A stretch of DNA of 64,000 bases from an uncultured Armatimonadota bacterium (GTDB lineage: Bacteria > Armatimonadota > Fimbriimonadia > Fimbriimonadales > Fimbriimonadaceae), in assembly GCA_903904815.1 (NCBI GenBank), contig CAIVDU010000031.1:62001-126000 (forward strand), read 5' to 3'. Below are positions 25,538 through 34,471 of the stretch, in pieces. A program made the position numbers and the translations under genes. A model generated the notes under the pieces. That model was given only the letters and a program-made list of their open reading frames with translations, searched no databases and was not told the DNA's origin. Position 1 is the first letter of the stretch. Every line of letters starts with the position of its first letter.

Positions 25538-27505
25538 ATGAAGCGAACTTTCAAGTACGCTCTTACGGCTGTTCTGGGTATCGGACTGGTTGCACCAGCT
25601 TTCGCTCAGACAGACAACTTTCCGGACGTACCGGAGAATCACTGGGCCTATGAGGCTCTCGCTCGACTGAAGAAGGACGGCCTTCTCGTTGGGTACCCCG
25701 ACGGTCTTTTCCGCGGACCTCGCCCCGCTTCGCGATACGAACTCGCTGTCGCGATCCACGCTGTCTACACCAACCTTCGAAACGTCACCGACGGCCTTCA
25801 GAGCCAGGTCGACGCGCTGAAGAACGCAGGTGACAGCAAGGCTGACATCCAAGCCCTCCGAGAGCAGATCGCTGCCCTCCAGGCTCAGGTAAACGCTCTC
25901 AAGGGCTATGGCGACGACATCGCCAATCTTAAGAAGCTGGCTGATACGTTCCAGAATGAACTCCATGCCCTCGGCGTGGACGTTGATCAGCTCAAGAAGG
26001 ATCTCGGCGACCTCGCTCGACGAGTTACCGCTCTTGAGGCCAAGAAGCCTGCCGTCGACATCAGTGGCGACGCTAACTTCTTCCTCGTAGCTAGCAACAG
26101 CAAGGACAACACCCCTGGTTTGAGCAAGGACGGTCGCATTGAAGGCCTCCTTCTGAACAAGTCCGGCGGCAACATCTCTGGCACACCGACGACCGGCCTC
26201 GACCGGGACTACTCCCTTCTTCACGAGATCGCCGTTACGTTCGCTGGAACGAACACGACCGGTCCTCAGTGGAAGGGCACGATCGTTTACGGTAATGCGC
26301 TCAGCAACCTCGGCGATGAGTCGACGGCTGCTACGCTGAACGGTTCGGGAAGCCGAGTCGGAACCCCGTACACCGACACCGGATCTGCTGGATTCTACGT
26401 CCAGGACTTCTCGGTTAAGTTCGCAACGAGCGTTGCTGGTCTCGGATTCAACGTGGACGCAGGTCGAATCGGCTACAAAGTCGGTCCTTACCTTCTTCAG
26501 CGACAGAGCCCGAACAGCTACTACTCGACGAGCCGACTGGACAACGGAGAGTACTACCTCGATGGTGCTAACCTTTCGTTCAATCTGCTTGGCGGCAAGG
26601 TCGATGTATTCGGCGGTCGAACCAGCAATCAGCTGTCGTCCGACGGAATCAACATCAACCCGCTCCAGAGCGGCGGCTTCGGCGGCCCTCTGTCCAACGC
26701 AGTGCTCGGCATCGACCGAACCCTGGGTGTAGACGTCAGCGCTCCGATCACCTCGGCAGGCAACCTTAAGGTCGCTTACCTGTGGCTCGATTCAAGCCCG
26801 CTGACTGCAACCGGTCAGTTCCCAGTCTTCGGTACGACGGCTAGCCAGGCTAACCGACTCGAAGTCTACGGCGGTACCCTTGATTTCGCTCTCGGCGTGA
26901 TCAAGCTCGAGGGCGACTACTCGAAGTCGAACCTTAAGCTGAACAACAACACCGTGAACGACAAGGACTCGGACGTTTGGTCCGCCAAGGCCAGCTACAG
27001 CAACTCGAAGTACGGCATCTACGGCTTCTACCGAGAAGTCGGCGCTAACTTCATGGCTCCCGGCGATTGGGGTCGAATCGGAATTCTCCGAAACCCGACC
27101 AACATCAAGGGCGAGACGTTCGGTGGCAACATCAACCTCTCGGGCAGCTTGGTTCTTCGGGCAGACTACGAGCATGAGCAGGGCAAGGACACCTTCGCAG
27201 GTAACCTCTCCGGCTTCAACAGCAGCACCAAGCTCGACAAGTACGATGTATCCCTTGGCTACAAGTTCAACAGCAACCTTGACCTCACGGTTGGCTATGA
27301 GGACGACAAGTTCACGGGCTCACCGCTCTCGGGCATTGGCGATCCCCACTACAAGTGGACGACCTTCGGAATCGGCTACGGCCTGAGCGATGCTGCAAAG
27401 CTTACGCTTCAGTACGAGCTCTCCGACGTAGACAACGAGTTTGTAACGGGCGTTTCCCGATACAAGGGTGGTCTTTTGACCAGCCAGCTCTCGATCAAGT
27501 TCTGA
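25538..27505 (+). CDS. SLH-domain outer-membrane porin (S-layer-like)
   Basis: 655 residues. The signal peptide ends AFAQ (residue 24 or so). Residues 26-80 are one S-layer-homology domain (FPDVPENHWAYEALARL, then GYPDGLFRGPRPASRYELA), which binds peptidoglycan-linked polymer. A coiled coil follows to about 170 (repeated heptads LREQIAALQAQVNALK). The rest is a beta-barrel of alternating strands ending in SQLSIKF with terminal Phe, the outer-membrane porin signature. The architecture tethers the outer membrane to the wall, as in Deinococcus SlpA, Negativicutes and Thermotoga OmpA-like proteins. Codon use is far more biased (AAG, CTC, GGC, CGA) than in neighbours, implying very high expression. 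Flanked by its own promoter and a strong terminator. Confidence 0.9.
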   Translation: MKRTFKYALTAVLGIGLVAPAFAQTDNFPDVPENHWAYEALARLKKDGLLVGYPDGLFRGPRPASRYELAVAIHAVYTNLRNVTDGLQSQVDALKNAGDSKADIQALREQIAALQAQVNALKGYGDDIANLKKLADTFQNELHALGVDVDQLKKDLGDLARRVTALEAKKPAVDISGDANFFLVASNSKDNTPGLSKDGRIEGLLLNKSGGNISGTPTTGLDRDYSLLHEIAVTFAGTNTTGPQWKGTIVYGNALSNLGDESTAATLNGSGSRVGTPYTDTGSAGFYVQDFSVKFATSVAGLGFNVDAGRIGYKVGPYLLQRQSPNSYYSTSRLDNGEYYLDGANLSFNLLGGKVDVFGGRTSNQLSSDGININPLQSGGFGGPLSNAVLGIDRTLGVDVSAPITSAGNLKVAYLWLDSSPLTATGQFPVFGTTASQANRLEVYGGTLDFALGVIKLEGDYSKSNLKLNNNTVNDKDSDVWSAKASYSNSKYGIYGFYREVGANFMAPGDWGRIGILRNPTNIKGETFGGNINLSGSLVLRADYEHEQGKDTFAGNLSGFNSSTKLDKYDVSLGYKFNSNLDLTVGYEDDKFTGSPLSGIGDPHYKWTTFGIGYGLSDAAKLTLQYELSDVDNEFVTGVSRYKGGLLTSQLSIKF

Positions 27506-27524
27506 GAACCTGATCAGTTGTGAG

Positions 27525-27564
27525 AACGGGGTCCGACCTTTGGGTCGGACCCCGTTTTTCTTTT
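27525..27564 (+). terminator. Strong intrinsic terminator after the SLH-porin gene
   Basis: A 13-bp perfect GC-rich stem (27526-27538 with 27543-27555), a 4-nt loop TTTG and a T-rich tail (TTTTTCTTTT). It begins about 20 bp after the porin stop. Confidence 0.92.
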
Positions 27565-27679
27565 GAAAACAGCGCTGGATTGGACACCCTTCAGAGGGCC
27601 TCCTGAACGGTATCCTCATACTCCGCCGGGGATGGAACTTCCCCAAGCTGCGTCCAAGGTCGGACGAGCGCGCGAGGCC

Positions 27680-29479
27680 ATGAGAGCAACCACGCGTCCC
27701 ACCATTGTCCTTCGCCCGTATCAGAACGAGGCATTGTCGCGAATTCTCGCCTGCCGCGACCGCGGCATGGACCGCGTCATCGTCGTTGCGCCCACCGGGA
27801 CGGGCAAGACGACACTTTTCAGCGCGTTGGTTGGAGAGTTTGTTCGGACCTACCACCGCCAAGCGCTGGTCCTGGCCCACCGCCAAGAATTGCTGGACCA
27901 GGCTGCCAAACGCATTGCATTACAGAACCCGGACCTGCGGGTCGATGTCGAGCGAGGGACCTCTCGTAGCTCTGGTGACGTTGACGTCGTGGTGGCAAGT
28001 GTCCAGTCGCTAGGAAGACCCACATCCAAACGCCTGGAGGGATTCTATCCGGGACTTGTGATCATCGACGAGGCTCACCATGCGGCTGCTTCCACCTATC
28101 AGCACGTCATGAAGACGTTCGGGTGCTACGAAGGAAGCTGTTTCACGGTAGGCGTCACGGCTACGCCTCACCGGATGGATAATAAGCAGCTTCACGGGTC
28201 GGAAGAGGCGATCTTTCAGGAGGTGGCGTTCAGCTATACCTTGAGAGAAGCGGTCAGGGACGGATGGCTTACTGATCTGCGAGGCTATCGAGTCGCGACC
28301 GGCATCGACCTATCGCGTGTTCGGCGTACAGCGGGCGACTATAACGCTCGCCAACTTCAAGACGCGGTGAATACCGAGGCTCGCAACGAATTGGCCTTTC
28401 AGCACTGGAATGAGATCGCGTCGGATCGCCGAACCATCGTCTTCTGCTCGGGCGTGGAGCATGCCGAAGAGGTGGCCAAGCTTTTTCGTGAGAATCGGAT
28501 CGCCGCAGAGAGCGTCAACGGGGCAATGAAAAACGCGGATCGAGAGGCGATCATGAATCGCTTCTCCTCCGGAGAGACACAGGTTCTTACTAACGTCGAT
28601 ATCGCAACGGAAGGCTTCGATGTGCCGGCCGCCTCGTGCGTCCTTATGCTGAGGCCGACCCAGAGTTGGGCTCTCTACACCCAGATGGTCGGTCGCGGGG
28701 TAAGACCGCTTCCCAATACGATCGATGGGGCCGACACCCCGGCTCTTCGGCGCAAGCTCATTGCGGAAAGTCCGAAGTCCAACTGCACGGTGATCGACAT
28801 CGTCGATAACGGGGTCAAAAACGACCTCAACCAAGTACCAAAAGAAGAGGGCAAAGAAGAGCCGTCTCTGACCGCGATTATGGGCCTGCCCCCAGACTTC
28901 GATTTGGAAGGTCACTCGGTAGCGGAGGCGCTGGATATTTGGGAGGGAATGGATCCTGCCCACCAGGCGATCATGTTCCGACGGCCGACCCGTTTCGAAG
29001 ATCTCGGCACCACCCTGACAGCCGTGGATCTCCTAGCTGAACTCTCGGTTGCGGAAGAGACCGTCGCCGTGAGTCGATTCGCATGGCTGAAGACAGGAGA
29101 TGGTGAATATCGACTCCCATGCGGCAGTTCGGAGAGGGAGCCGGGTCGTGAGGCAACGTTGGTTTGCGACACCCTTGGCCTCTATCATCTGACCATGCAG
29201 TCCGACGTGCGAGATCCGGTCACCTACGAGCTTGGAGGAGATGTTGCTCGTGCCTTCGAACTCGCTGATCGACGGATCAAAGACCTGTGGCCGTTTGTCG
29301 GCGGACTTGTTTCGTCTCGAAGTAAGTGGCGCGAAGGGCCGGTTACGGATCGGCAGCGGGCCGAACTGATGCACCTCGGAGTCGAAGAAAACGTCATCGA
29401 CATGGTGGAGACGGCGGGCAAGGCATGGACTCTTATCGAAGTTAAACGAAAAGAAGCCCGTCTCCAACCGGCAAAATAG
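27680..29479 (+). CDS. DEAD/DEAH-box helicase (superfamily 2)
   Basis: 599 residues from ATG 27680; the frame extends to 27563 but that stretch lies in the terminator tail and is unlikely to be coding. Motifs: Q-tip region LRPYQNEALSRIL, Walker A APTGTGKTT, motif II IIDEAHH (DEAH), motif III VTATPHRMD, and the helicase-C part with TNVDIATEGFDVPAASCV and QMVGRGVRPL. It resembles XPB/RadD-type helicases. The C-terminal roughly 200 residues (after about 400) have no motif I can name. It might act in DNA repair. It begins a run with an acyltransferase (6-bp gap) and phytoene synthase (16-bp gap), which is functionally unexpected. Confidence 0.9.
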   Translation: MRATTRPTIVLRPYQNEALSRILACRDRGMDRVIVVAPTGTGKTTLFSALVGEFVRTYHRQALVLAHRQELLDQAAKRIALQNPDLRVDVERGTSRSSGDVDVVVASVQSLGRPTSKRLEGFYPGLVIIDEAHHAAASTYQHVMKTFGCYEGSCFTVGVTATPHRMDNKQLHGSEEAIFQEVAFSYTLREAVRDGWLTDLRGYRVATGIDLSRVRRTAGDYNARQLQDAVNTEARNELAFQHWNEIASDRRTIVFCSGVEHAEEVAKLFRENRIAAESVNGAMKNADREAIMNRFSSGETQVLTNVDIATEGFDVPAASCVLMLRPTQSWALYTQMVGRGVRPLPNTIDGADTPALRRKLIAESPKSNCTVIDIVDNGVKNDLNQVPKEEGKEEPSLTAIMGLPPDFDLEGHSVAEALDIWEGMDPAHQAIMFRRPTRFEDLGTTLTAVDLLAELSVAEETVAVSRFAWLKTGDGEYRLPCGSSEREPGREATLVCDTLGLYHLTMQSDVRDPVTYELGGDVARAFELADRRIKDLWPFVGGLVSSRSKWREGPVTDRQRAELMHLGVEENVIDMVETAGKAWTLIEVKRKEARLQPAK

Positions 29480-29485
29480 AGGTTC

Positions 29486-30181
29486 ATGGGAAAGCAGGTT
29501 CAAGGCGTTGTCGGCTGGGCGGTCGATCGGATGATCCGGCGATCCGTGAGAAAGGCCTTCCACACCGTGTACTGGTCCGATCCTCCCCATGATCTCATGC
29601 GGCCGGCGATCCTTGTCGTTAATCACCACGGTTGGCACGATGGCTATCTCATGTACCTGGCGGCGACTAAATTAGGTTTGCCGGTGGTCGACTGGATTCA
29701 GGAGTACGATGCGTTCCCATTCTTTGGCGCCATAGGCGGAATGCCTTTTCCTGCCGATGATCCCGTAAGACGCACCCAGACCCTCCGCAAGACAGTTCGG
29801 GCCATGCGCCAGTCCAATACCAGTCTCATTCTGTTCGCAGAAGGAACGCTTCACCGCCCGGATTCTCTGCTGCCATTTGGCAAGTCGTTGGAGTGGGTCG
29901 TTTCAAAGGTGCCTGGCGCGACCGTCATCCCAGTTGCTATTCGGTACGAGCACTCGATGCATGAACGCCCAGAAGCCTATGTTTCGTTTGGAAAACCGGT
30001 TCCCTTTGGAGACAGTTTAGCCTTTCGCACTCGGCTCGAGGTGGCCTCGCTACTTGACCGACTGAGGGTCCTGAGTCTTTTGGAGCGAGATCGACTGGAA
30101 GTGCTTTTTGAAGGCACGAAGGACGTGAATGAACGGATGGACATGCGTGCTATTCCCTTGCGCCGACGGACCCGCGATTAG
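29486..30181 (+). CDS. PlsC-like 1-acyl-glycerol-phosphate acyltransferase family protein
   Basis: 231 residues. The acyltransferase motif I is NHHGWHD (His47-x4-Asp52), and motif III is FAEGTLHRP (EGT). Motif IV-like VIPVAIRYEH follows. These are the catalytic and substrate-binding blocks of the LPLAT superfamily, which move acyl chains onto glycerol phosphate or other alcohols. No clear membrane helix; probably peripheral. It sits directly before phytoene synthase, and in several bacteria such acyltransferases lie in carotenoid clusters and esterify glycosylated carotenoids, so this role is possible here. Confidence 0.85.
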   Translation: MGKQVQGVVGWAVDRMIRRSVRKAFHTVYWSDPPHDLMRPAILVVNHHGWHDGYLMYLAATKLGLPVVDWIQEYDAFPFFGAIGGMPFPADDPVRRTQTLRKTVRAMRQSNTSLILFAEGTLHRPDSLLPFGKSLEWVVSKVPGATVIPVAIRYEHSMHERPEAYVSFGKPVPFGDSLAFRTRLEVASLLDRLRVLSLLERDRLEVLFEGTKDVNERMDMRAIPLRRRTRD

Positions 30182-30197
30182 TATCGTATGACAAGTT

Positions 30198-31124
30198 ATG
30201 CCCGAAGGCTCCGAAACTCTGAGTAAGGTGCCGATATCCGAGATTCGGCCCTTTGCCGAGAGTTCGGATTTCGAGGAATGCCGCAGACTTCATCGTAAAT
30301 ACGGGTCAACCTACTATTTCGCATCACGAAGGTTTCCGGCGGAAATTAGGCGCAGAGTCGATGTCTTGTACGGCTTTGTGCGAGTTCCCGATGAAATTGT
30401 CGATAACCCACTTGCCCTGGGAATCAGCGACCCGTCGAGTGCGCTCCGGGCTTTCCGGAAAGAACTGCTCCAGGGGTTGGAAGGCGAGCGGCCGACCCAG
30501 CCGGTTCTTCGTGCGTTTTGTGACCTGTGCCAAGAAGTGAAAATGTCCGGGGAGGAGCCCCTTCGGTTCCTGGACGCGATGGAGGCCGACCTCACGGTCA
30601 GTCGGTATGCGACGTTCGATGAGTTGCGAGGCTACATGCGAGGAAGTGCCTCCGCAGTGGGACTGATGATGTGCCACGTTTTGGAGGTCGAATGTGACGC
30701 TCCTGTACGTGCTGCCGCGATGGCCCTCTCTGAGGCAATGCAACTCACGAATTTCCTTCGCGACGTTGGGGAAGACGCGGTGCGCAATCGCATCTACCTC
30801 CCTATGGAGGATCTTGACGACTTTAACGTTTCATGTGACCAGATTCTTGAAGGCGTGATGACAGAGTCCTTTCGTCGTTTGATGAGATTCGAAATCGAGC
30901 GGGCGCGCGAGCTTTACCGTCAGGCGGACGCAGGGATTCCTAAGTTACCGAAGGCGACTCGCTCTAGCATCTACTTGGCCAGAGTCCTTTACAGCCGAAT
31001 TTTGGACAGAATCGAACGGCGAGATTACGATGTGTTCAGCGGCCGCGCCCGAACGTCCAGCTTGGAGAAACTGGCGGTGGCGGGAGCGGTTTGGGCCAGA
31101 ACCATTGGGCAGAAGGACCCATAA
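30198..31124 (+). CDS. Phytoene/squalene synthase family protein
   Basis: 308 residues, normal size. Both Asp-rich prenyl-diphosphate sites are present: DEIVD (65-69) in VLYGFVRVPDEIVDNP and DVGED (189-193) in LTNFLRDVGEDAVRNRIYLP. These bind Mg and two geranylgeranyl (or farnesyl) diphosphates for head-to-head coupling. The RIYLP and FLRD patterns are closer to phytoene synthase (CrtB) than to squalene synthase. No desaturase, cyclase or GGPP synthase is in the window, so the pathway must be completed elsewhere. Last gene of the helicase-acyltransferase run. Confidence 0.85.
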   Translation: MPEGSETLSKVPISEIRPFAESSDFEECRRLHRKYGSTYYFASRRFPAEIRRRVDVLYGFVRVPDEIVDNPLALGISDPSSALRAFRKELLQGLEGERPTQPVLRAFCDLCQEVKMSGEEPLRFLDAMEADLTVSRYATFDELRGYMRGSASAVGLMMCHVLEVECDAPVRAAAMALSEAMQLTNFLRDVGEDAVRNRIYLPMEDLDDFNVSCDQILEGVMTESFRRLMRFEIERARELYRQADAGIPKLPKATRSSIYLARVLYSRILDRIERRDYDVFSGRARTSSLEKLAVAGAVWARTIGQKDP

Positions 31125-31150
31125 TAGGTTCGCCGGGAACATGCAGCCAC

Positions 31151-31279
31151 TCAACCTTGTTCCATGATTTGTCGACGACGCCGGAGTTGTTGCTCAGAAA
31201 ACTCGTCTTCTGAATCGTGACCCCAAGGTTCGTGTCCGGGTTGCGGGATGTGCGACGAGTTGAACCAATGGTCTTTCAT
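31151..31279 (-). CDS. Possible 42-residue small protein
   Basis: A short reverse-strand frame starting at ATG 31279, preceded by a strong GGAGG ribosome-binding site with 5-nt spacing. The product begins MKDHWFNSSHIPQPGHEPWG and ends in a charged, Arg-rich tail. Its start codon shares the palindrome CATG with the start of the phosphoesterase gene on the other strand. Not recognised; the frame remains open upstream to 31450, inside the phosphoesterase gene, so it may be a shadow. Low certainty. Confidence 0.3.
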   Translation of the reverse strand: MKDHWFNSSHIPQPGHEPWGHDSEDEFSEQQLRRRRQIMEQG

Positions 31280-32111
31280 GAGTTCCTCCGATACAAGTTC
31301 ACGCTCTGTTTTTTCCCGAAGAAGGCTGCTCAAGATAGGGCTGTCGATGGTTGCGGCTACCGCCCTCGAAGGAGCCGTGTCCTCGTCGGAGGTTCGACTT
31401 GAGCGGCGCAATATTTCTCTTGCCCGATGGGACGCTCCAGGTTTCCGCATTGCGCAAATTTCGGACGTTCATCTGAACAACACCGGCATGAGAGATAAGG
31501 CGCTCCAGGCGGTCCATCTGGCGATGAAACAGAAGCCAGACCTTCTGGTGTTTACCGGAGATTTTCTGAACAAGGCGAAGCCCGAGTGCCTCGGATACGT
31601 GAAGGAGGTGTTCGATCATCTCGGTGATGCGGGATGTCCGTGTTTTGCTGTCCCTGGCAATCACGATTATACGTGCGAAGACACGGGGCGCCTGTTTGAG
31701 GTCATCGCCGCCACACCCTTGCATCTTCTTCGGAATCAGATTGCGGAAGTACATGGGATTTCTATTGCGGGCCTGGACGACGCGTATCACGGCCTCGCCC
31801 AATTTGAGACCACGAAGTCATCCGAACTGTCTGTTTCGACATTGGTTCTGCTCCACGAACCTGACTATGTCCGACAGGTTCAGGGTACGCCCAGCCTGGT
31901 GCTTAGCGGTCACAGCCATGGGGGGGAGATCTGCCTTCCGGGGGGAATTCCGATTCACACACCTATCGGCGCTTCGATCTACAAGGGCGGATACTATCCC
32001 GATGCCCCGACGCCAATTTACGTTTCAAGAGGCGTGGGCACGCTTGGACCGTGCCGAATCTTCTGCCCTCCCGAAGTGACGTTGATTACGGTAAACGCCC
32101 CTCAAAGCTAG
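31278..32111 (+). CDS. Tat-exported metallophosphoesterase (YkuE/YaeI-like)
   Basis: 277 residues from ATG 31278 (an ATG at 31248 is also possible; neither has a good Shine-Dalgarno). The twin-arginine signal SRRRLLKIGLSMVAATAL is clear. The calcineurin-like metal site motifs follow in order: ISDVHLN (D-x-H), FTGDFLN (GD), PGNHDY (GNHD), LLHEPDY and SGHSHGGEI (GHSH). Members such as YkuE and LpxH-like enzymes cleave phosphomonoesters or diesters; the substrate is not known. The stop overlaps nothing; a transposase gene starts 47 bp later. Confidence 0.88.
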   Translation: MSSSDTSSRSVFSRRRLLKIGLSMVAATALEGAVSSSEVRLERRNISLARWDAPGFRIAQISDVHLNNTGMRDKALQAVHLAMKQKPDLLVFTGDFLNKAKPECLGYVKEVFDHLGDAGCPCFAVPGNHDYTCEDTGRLFEVIAATPLHLLRNQIAEVHGISIAGLDDAYHGLAQFETTKSSELSVSTLVLLHEPDYVRQVQGTPSLVLSGHSHGGEICLPGGIPIHTPIGASIYKGGYYPDAPTPIYVSRGVGTLGPCRIFCPPEVTLITVNAPQS

Positions 32112-32158
32112 TACGTGTTTCAGACCATTTCTTGAGGAATTCAGGCACAATCGTTCCC

Positions 32159-32809
32159 GTGGGCGAAATATCCTGGGGACACCTCGGGCAAGCACAACCC
32201 GGTATTCGGCCCGGCTCAACCTTCTTCGTTACCTTGCGATTGGCCGACGCTCTCGCCCCAGAATCCTATCTCGGCTGGTCTCGTGAAACGAACGATCGAA
32301 TTCAACAAGAGACGTTGAAACTTCACAGACCGTTAACCCTTTCCGAGCGCGAAAGGATCATCCGGCGGGCGCATGGCAAACTAGAAAAGCTGCTTGATGA
32401 ATGCCAAGGGATCTGTGTTTTACGGACGCCAGAGGCAGCCGCCGCAGTGAAAGCGTCGCTTTACAGTCTGGAATCAAAGCTGTATCTCATCCACTCTTGG
32501 GTGGTCATGCCTAACCACGCGCATGTGGTGATCACCCTGCCAGTTGGCCAGCCAGTGGAACCGATTGCCGAGCACTGGAAGACTTCCACTGCCGTTGTCT
32601 TGACGCGGCTTTCGGGCCTCATGGATCCATGGCATGCCGATGTTCTCTGCCAGACCGTAGCGGGTCCCACCCGGTTTCGCGATTTCCATGACTACATCCA
32701 GAAGAACCCGGCTCGCGCTGGGCTTCACGGCTGGCTCTGGGTCGGCGGGGAAGGAATTCCTCCGATCAACGTCATCGAGCGTTGGGGCGATTTGAGTATC
32801 GATCATTAG
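32159..32809 (+). mobile_element. REP-associated tyrosine transposase (RAYT, IS200/IS605-like)
   Basis: 216 residues from GTG 32159; the frame continues upstream into the phosphoesterase gene but those codons are unlikely to be used. The Y1-transposase HUH pair is in VMPNHAHVVI (His-x-His), and the catalytic Tyr is likely that of FHDYIQKNPARAGL. The N-terminal FFVTLRLAD and LYLIHSWVVMPNH are typical of RAYTs. RAYTs mobilise or maintain REP palindromes rather than acting as a full IS. There are no IS ends here. An imperfect palindrome (32809-32860) starts at its stop codon and could be an associated element. Confidence 0.8.
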
Positions 32810-32860
32810 TCCGCGCGCCTCGTTCGCATCTCGGAGGAGGGCTTGGGCCCAGGCGCGGAC
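32809..32860. repeat. Imperfect palindrome downstream of the RAYT gene
   Basis: GTCCGCGCGCC (32809-32819) and GGCGCGGAC (32852-32860) can pair with a 2-nt bulge around a 32-nt loop. It may be a REP-like substrate or simply a terminator without a T run. The rest of 32861-33013 shows no gene. Confidence 0.35.
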
Positions 32861-33013
32861 GTCTGCCATCGTATACTGGGGAAGATTGAGAGTCGTAGTT
32901 CCAGCCACCAGTGCGATCGTGCAAGCCAAAGTCGGCAATAGGCATGAAATCGTCACTCACTAGGCGGAGACGGTTGAGATGTTAGTAGCACCTATCAAAA
33001 GTCGTCTTAGAAC

Positions 33014-34465
33014 TTGTATGCAACAGGGCCGGAGCTCGCGGACTCAGTGAAGGTCCCTCCCATTATTTTGCCACCGGTCGATTCGGCGCCGGATGGCATG
33101 GAAAAGTACCCTGCCGAGTCGGGCGCCTCGAGAAACTACATAGGCTGGGTTGCGCTGCTCCTCATGTTTTTGCTCGTCCTTGCGAGCGCTCTCACGGGTT
33201 CCGCTTCGCGATCCAAAGACGCCAAGTTCTTAGAGTACGACCAGAGGCTAAAGTCGATCATTAAGCTCGAGCAGAGGCGAGCAAATCCCATTCCCGGCTT
33301 TGCTACCCTCGACGATGAGGATCCGAAGATCGAACTCAAAGCGATTGAAAAGGAGTTAGCGGGGCGGAACGACCTCGATAACTTCGGGCGAGCAATCTAT
33401 GCCGCCGTCTTGACCGAGGAGAAGAAGACGGTCCCCCCCCAAGTTTATCGACCGCTTCAAAAGGGAGTGATGGACTCCACCCGGGCCCTGGGCACAATCT
33501 ACTCGACGGTAACCCTCACAGTCCCGCAAGCGCGGGCTCTAAAGGCACGCCTGGTTAAGAGCGAGCTCTTCGTCTCAAAGCTTGCTGGAATTCATGCGCT
33601 CGAGAAGGCAGGGCAGAAGAACCTCCGAAAGCAGCTTGCGCCTGAACGATCGCCTCTGCTGACTCTCGCGATTTTGGCGGCCACTGCAGGAATTTTTATC
33701 GGCTGCATCGTCGTTTGGTTCTGCTATTGGCAGGCTCGAGGCAGTGGCTACCTACATCCAATGGGACTGTTGAACGAGCGGCTTACTCTCGCTCAAGCCG
33801 ACCTGTTCGCCGTGCGTGCAGCCCAACTGTTTGCCGGATTCCTGTTTCTGAGCCAGCTGATGGAATTTGGGTTTGGAAAGGCATCATCAAATGCGGGCCC
33901 GGCACTTTTTCAGTCGTTTCTCATGTTGGCTTTCGTGGGAGGACTCACCCAGGTTCCCCTCGGCCGCGGAAAGCTGAGTTTTGCCGATCTCGGCATCCGC
34001 AAGGAGCACTTTGGAATCCATGTGCTCTGGGGTTTCGCGGGATTCTTGGCTGAGCTTCCGTTAGCCATCTTGCTGAGTGTGGTTGTCACCTCGCTATTGA
34101 AATTTCTTCCGACTCCAGAGCATCCGGCCTCACAGCAGCTTCAGATGAACCACGACCCGATGACCGTGCTGAGCATTCTCGTTCTTGGCACGATTGTGGC
34201 TCCGATTTGGGAGGAGATCATGTTTCGAGGTCTTCTGTTTCCCGCCCTGTCGAGAGTGTGCAAGAGCGTGCCCATCGGAGCGATTGCTTCGAGTTTAATT
34301 TTCGCCTCGATTCATCCTCAGGGCATGGCGCTGTGGCTTGCTTTGGGCACGACTGGCCTTATGAGCTGCGCGCTGACCTACCAGACTAAGTCGCTCGTCC
34401 CGAGCATCGTCATGCACTTCTGCCACAACGCGACCCTGATGGTATTGACGATCCTGATCTCCTAG
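33014..34465 (+). CDS. CPBP-family intramembrane metalloprotease
   Basis: Up to 483 residues; the first start is TTG at 33014, but GTG 33047 or ATG 33095 (giving 456 residues) may be the real one. One membrane helix (about 43-62), a cytoplasmic or exported helical spacer (about 65-210), then a cluster of helices. The CAAX-protease/bacteriocin-processing motifs are IWEEIMFRGLL (EExxxR), FASIHPQG (His) and VMHFCHN (HxxxN-type). These enzymes cleave within or near membranes, some removing prenylated or Abi-type peptides. The N-terminal half before the catalytic part is unusual in length. Confidence 0.85.
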   Translation: MYATGPELADSVKVPPIILPPVDSAPDGMEKYPAESGASRNYIGWVALLLMFLLVLASALTGSASRSKDAKFLEYDQRLKSIIKLEQRRANPIPGFATLDDEDPKIELKAIEKELAGRNDLDNFGRAIYAAVLTEEKKTVPPQVYRPLQKGVMDSTRALGTIYSTVTLTVPQARALKARLVKSELFVSKLAGIHALEKAGQKNLRKQLAPERSPLLTLAILAATAGIFIGCIVVWFCYWQARGSGYLHPMGLLNERLTLAQADLFAVRAAQLFAGFLFLSQLMEFGFGKASSNAGPALFQSFLMLAFVGGLTQVPLGRGKLSFADLGIRKEHFGIHVLWGFAGFLAELPLAILLSVVVTSLLKFLPTPEHPASQQLQMNHDPMTVLSILVLGTIVAPIWEEIMFRGLLFPALSRVCKSVPIGAIASSLIFASIHPQGMALWLALGTTGLMSCALTYQTKSLVPSIVMHFCHNATLMVLTILIS

Positions 34466-34471
34466 CCGACG

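Noticed and set aside
25496-27175. Long reverse frames opposite the SLH-porin gene
   Set aside because: They are mirror frames produced by the strong codon bias of the porin gene.
27563-27679. Longer N-terminus for the helicase (39 extra residues from 27563)
   Set aside because: It would begin inside the T run of the porin terminator and reads as Pro-rich filler without similarity to helicases.
32474-32956. 160-residue reverse frame opposite the RAYT gene with a signal-like start
   Set aside because: It lies mostly antisense to a gene with clear motifs, has a GTG start without ribosome-binding site, and its composition follows the opposite strand.
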